In this document: positions 6,286 through 7,752 of the stretch, piece after piece
Layout of the letters: each line of letters begins with the position of its first letter
How positions within the stretch are numbered: position 1 is the first letter of the stretch
Assembly: GCA_014377915.1 (NCBI GenBank)
Contig: JACMOT010000017.1
Coordinates: 1-7,752, forward strand
Reading direction: 5' to 3'
DNA: 7,752 bases
Source: Tardiphaga sp.
Lineage (GTDB): Bacteria; Pseudomonadota; Alphaproteobacteria; Rhizobiales; Xanthobacteraceae
Notes under the pieces: generated by a model
The model's input: the letters and a program-made list of their open reading frames with translations, nothing else
Told to the model about the DNA's origin: nothing
The model's database searches: none
Position numbers and translations under genes: made by a program

Positions 6286-7752
6286 TGCGGTGCTGCCCCG
6301 TCAAGTGAACCCGCGGCGCCGGTGAGGGCGCGCGGCATGATAATGCGAAAAGTCGTGCCTTGTCCCAGTCTCGACTCCAGCATCATGCGCCCGCCAAGCT
6401 GCTGGGTCACCAGATTGTAGACGATGTGGAGTCCGAGCCCGGTGCCGCCTTCGTTGCGGCGCGTCGTGAAAAATGGGTCGAATGCCTGACGCTGCACGTC
6501 CGGCGTCATGCCGGCGCCATTGTCGGCAAAGCTGATCTCGATGTCGTCGCCGCGCAGCCGGGCGGCGATGGTAATGGTGCCGGCGCGGCCGTCGGGAAAA
6601 GCGTGGTTGACGGCGTTGAGGAACAGATTGGTCAGAATCTGGCCGTAGGAGCCGGGATAGCCGTCGATCAGCAGCCCGTCCGGCACGTCGATCGCCAGCG
6701 CGATAGGCGACTTCTTCAGTACCGGACGCAGGCTGGCGACCATCTGCTCGGTCGCCTCGGCTAGGCTGAACTGCCGGCGCTCGGCATGCGAGCGGTCGAC
6801 CGCGACCTGCTTGAAGGACTGGATCAGCTCGGCAGCGCGGTGCAAATTGGCGACCAGTTGCTGAGCCGCGTCACGCGAGGTGCGGACAAATTCTTCCAGC
6901 TGCGAGCGCTTCAGCGGGGTGCCGGAGCGCAGTTCGGCCGCGAACATGTCGCTGCGCCGTGAAAAGCTCGACGCCACCGTCAGGCTGATGCCGATCGGGT
7001 TGTTGACCTCATGGGCCACGCCGGCGACCAGCCCGCCGAGCGCGGCGAGGCGTTCGGCATCGATCAAATTCTGCTGCGCGGCATTCAATTCCAGCAGCGC
7101 GCTCTCGGCCCTCTCCTTGGATGCCCGCAGTTCGTTCTCGGTCTCCCGCTTAGCAATCGCGTTCTCGCGGAAGATATCGACCGCGCGGGCCATCGCGCCG
7201 ACCTCGTCGCGGGCATTGGTGCCCTGCACCCGGCGACCGTAGTCGCCGGAGGTGATGGCCCGCATCGCTATCATGATCTGTTGCAGCGGCAGCCGGATGC
7301 TGAGGGCGATGACGATGCCGGCGATGATGATGACCGCGAGAAAGCCGGCGGCGATCACCATCACATTGCGCGAGATCGCTGCCAGCGTGTGGTCGAAGGT
7401 CGCCTGCGCGTTCTGTTCGCGCTGCCGCATCTTCACCGACAGGCCATCGATGACGCCGATGGTATCGGCCTGGCTGGCGTCGATCGAATTGCGCAGCAGG
7501 TCGGTGCGGCCGGTGAGCTGCTCCGACAATTTGGCAAGGCCGCGGCGCAGCGCCACGGCGCGGTCCTTCAGCCGCTGCAGCGCGTTCCGCTGCAGGTCGT
7601 TGTCGGCAAGGTCGGTCATGACCGGAATGGTGCGCTCGATGGTCTCGGTGTTGCGGCGGGCACCCTCGGCAGCGGCGGTAGCCAGCGACAGATAGTAGGC
7701 GTTGGCCGCGACCAGCAGCGCGGTAAAGGCCTCGCGCGACTTCCCCAATGCA
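6255..7752 (-). CDS. Membrane sensor histidine kinase with HAMP domain, 5' end cut by window
   Basis: The 499 visible codons lack the N-terminus, which should hold a first membrane helix. A TTG at 7748 could be read as a start, but the protein would then begin inside a sensor domain, so I treat the gene as partial. Numbering here counts from that TTG. Residues 1-125 form a helical, charged extracytoplasmic sensor like those of methyl-accepting or four-helix-bundle receptors. A membrane helix lies at about 129-151. HAMP covers about 150-205, with RDEVGAMARAVDIFREN at 180-196, and a coiled coil covers 200-232. HisKA has His246 in GVAHEVNNPIG. The ATPase domain shows Asn374/Asn378, DNGAG at 409-413 and GGTGLGL at 434-440. 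The stop codon lies 31 bases inside the next kinase gene. Its signal is unknown. It likely phosphorylates the receiver of the soluble kinase, the regulator, or both. Confidence 0.93.
   Translation of the reverse strand, partial: ALGKSREAFTALLVAANAYYLSLATAAAEGARRNTETIERTIPVMTDLADNDLQRNALQRLKDRAVALRRGLAKLSEQLTGRTDLLRNSIDASQADTIGVIDGLSVKMRQREQNAQATFDHTLAAISRNVMVIAAGFLAVIIIAGIVIALSIRLPLQQIMIAMRAITSGDYGRRVQGTNARDEVGAMARAVDIFRENAIAKRETENELRASKERAESALLELNAAQQNLIDAERLAALGGLVAGVAHEVNNPIGISLTVASSFSRRSDMFAAELRSGTPLKRSQLEEFVRTSRDAAQQLVANLHRAAELIQSFKQVAVDRSHAERRQFSLAEATEQMVASLRPVLKKSPIALAIDVPDGLLIDGYPGSYGQILTNLFLNAVNHAFPDGRAGTITIAARLRGDDIEISFADNGAGMTPDVQRQAFDPFFTTRRNEGGTGLGLHIVYNLVTQQLGGRMMLESRLGQGTTFRIIMPRALTGAAGSLDGAAPQWPTRTISSI

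Noticed and set aside
2854..7752. General stress response locus (PhyR-NepR-EcfG)
   Set aside because: The regulator has a winged-helix output rather than a sigma-like domain, and no NepR-like small gene is present.
1..7752. CRISPR array, tRNA or rRNA genes, insertion sequence or phage genes
   Set aside because: No regularly spaced repeats, no cloverleaf-like segment and no transposase or integrase motifs were seen.

Overview
The window looks like part of the chromosome of a GC-rich alphaproteobacterium, most likely of the Bradyrhizobium / Rhodopseudomonas (Nitrobacteraceae) group. The basis is the strong G/C third-position bias, the protein styles, and a palindromic intergenic repeat with TTCCGGGG / AACCCGGAA arms that I recall as common in that group. 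I could not search any database, so the placement is an inference. All seven recognisable genes lie on the minus strand, so the region reads from right to left.

Right part (about 7752 to 3797): a three-gene signalling operon. A membrane-anchored histidine kinase, whose N-terminus lies outside the window, is followed by a soluble hybrid kinase with N-terminal receiver, DUF3369-like region and HisKA/HATPase domains. An OmpR/PhoB-type response regulator comes last. The genes overlap by 31 and 4 bases, so they are almost certainly co-translated. The layout suggests that the membrane kinase feeds the receiver of the soluble kinase, which in turn controls the DNA-binding regulator. No output gene is obvious.

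Middle (3796 to 2773): a two-unit REP/BIME-like inverted repeat sits just behind the regulator's stop codon. A leader of about 180 bases follows, then a lone ECF-type sigma factor with no anti-sigma gene visible beside it. The sigma gene is closed by two successive stem-loops followed by T-runs, and the first one has the stop codon in its loop.

Left part (2772 to 1): a redox and respiration group. It holds a CcdA-type membrane thiol transporter, an exported thioredoxin-like protein with a CVNC site, and then subunit I of a cytochrome bd quinol oxidase of the short Q-loop (cyanide-insensitive, CioA) kind, cut by the window edge. The first two resemble a DipZ protein split into two genes. A 24-base near-perfect palindrome lies between the thioredoxin gene and the oxidase gene and may be an operator for the oxidase. 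Overall this is mostly ordinary bacterial chromosome. The points most worth following are the two-kinase relay, the oxidase palindrome and the solitary sigma factor.
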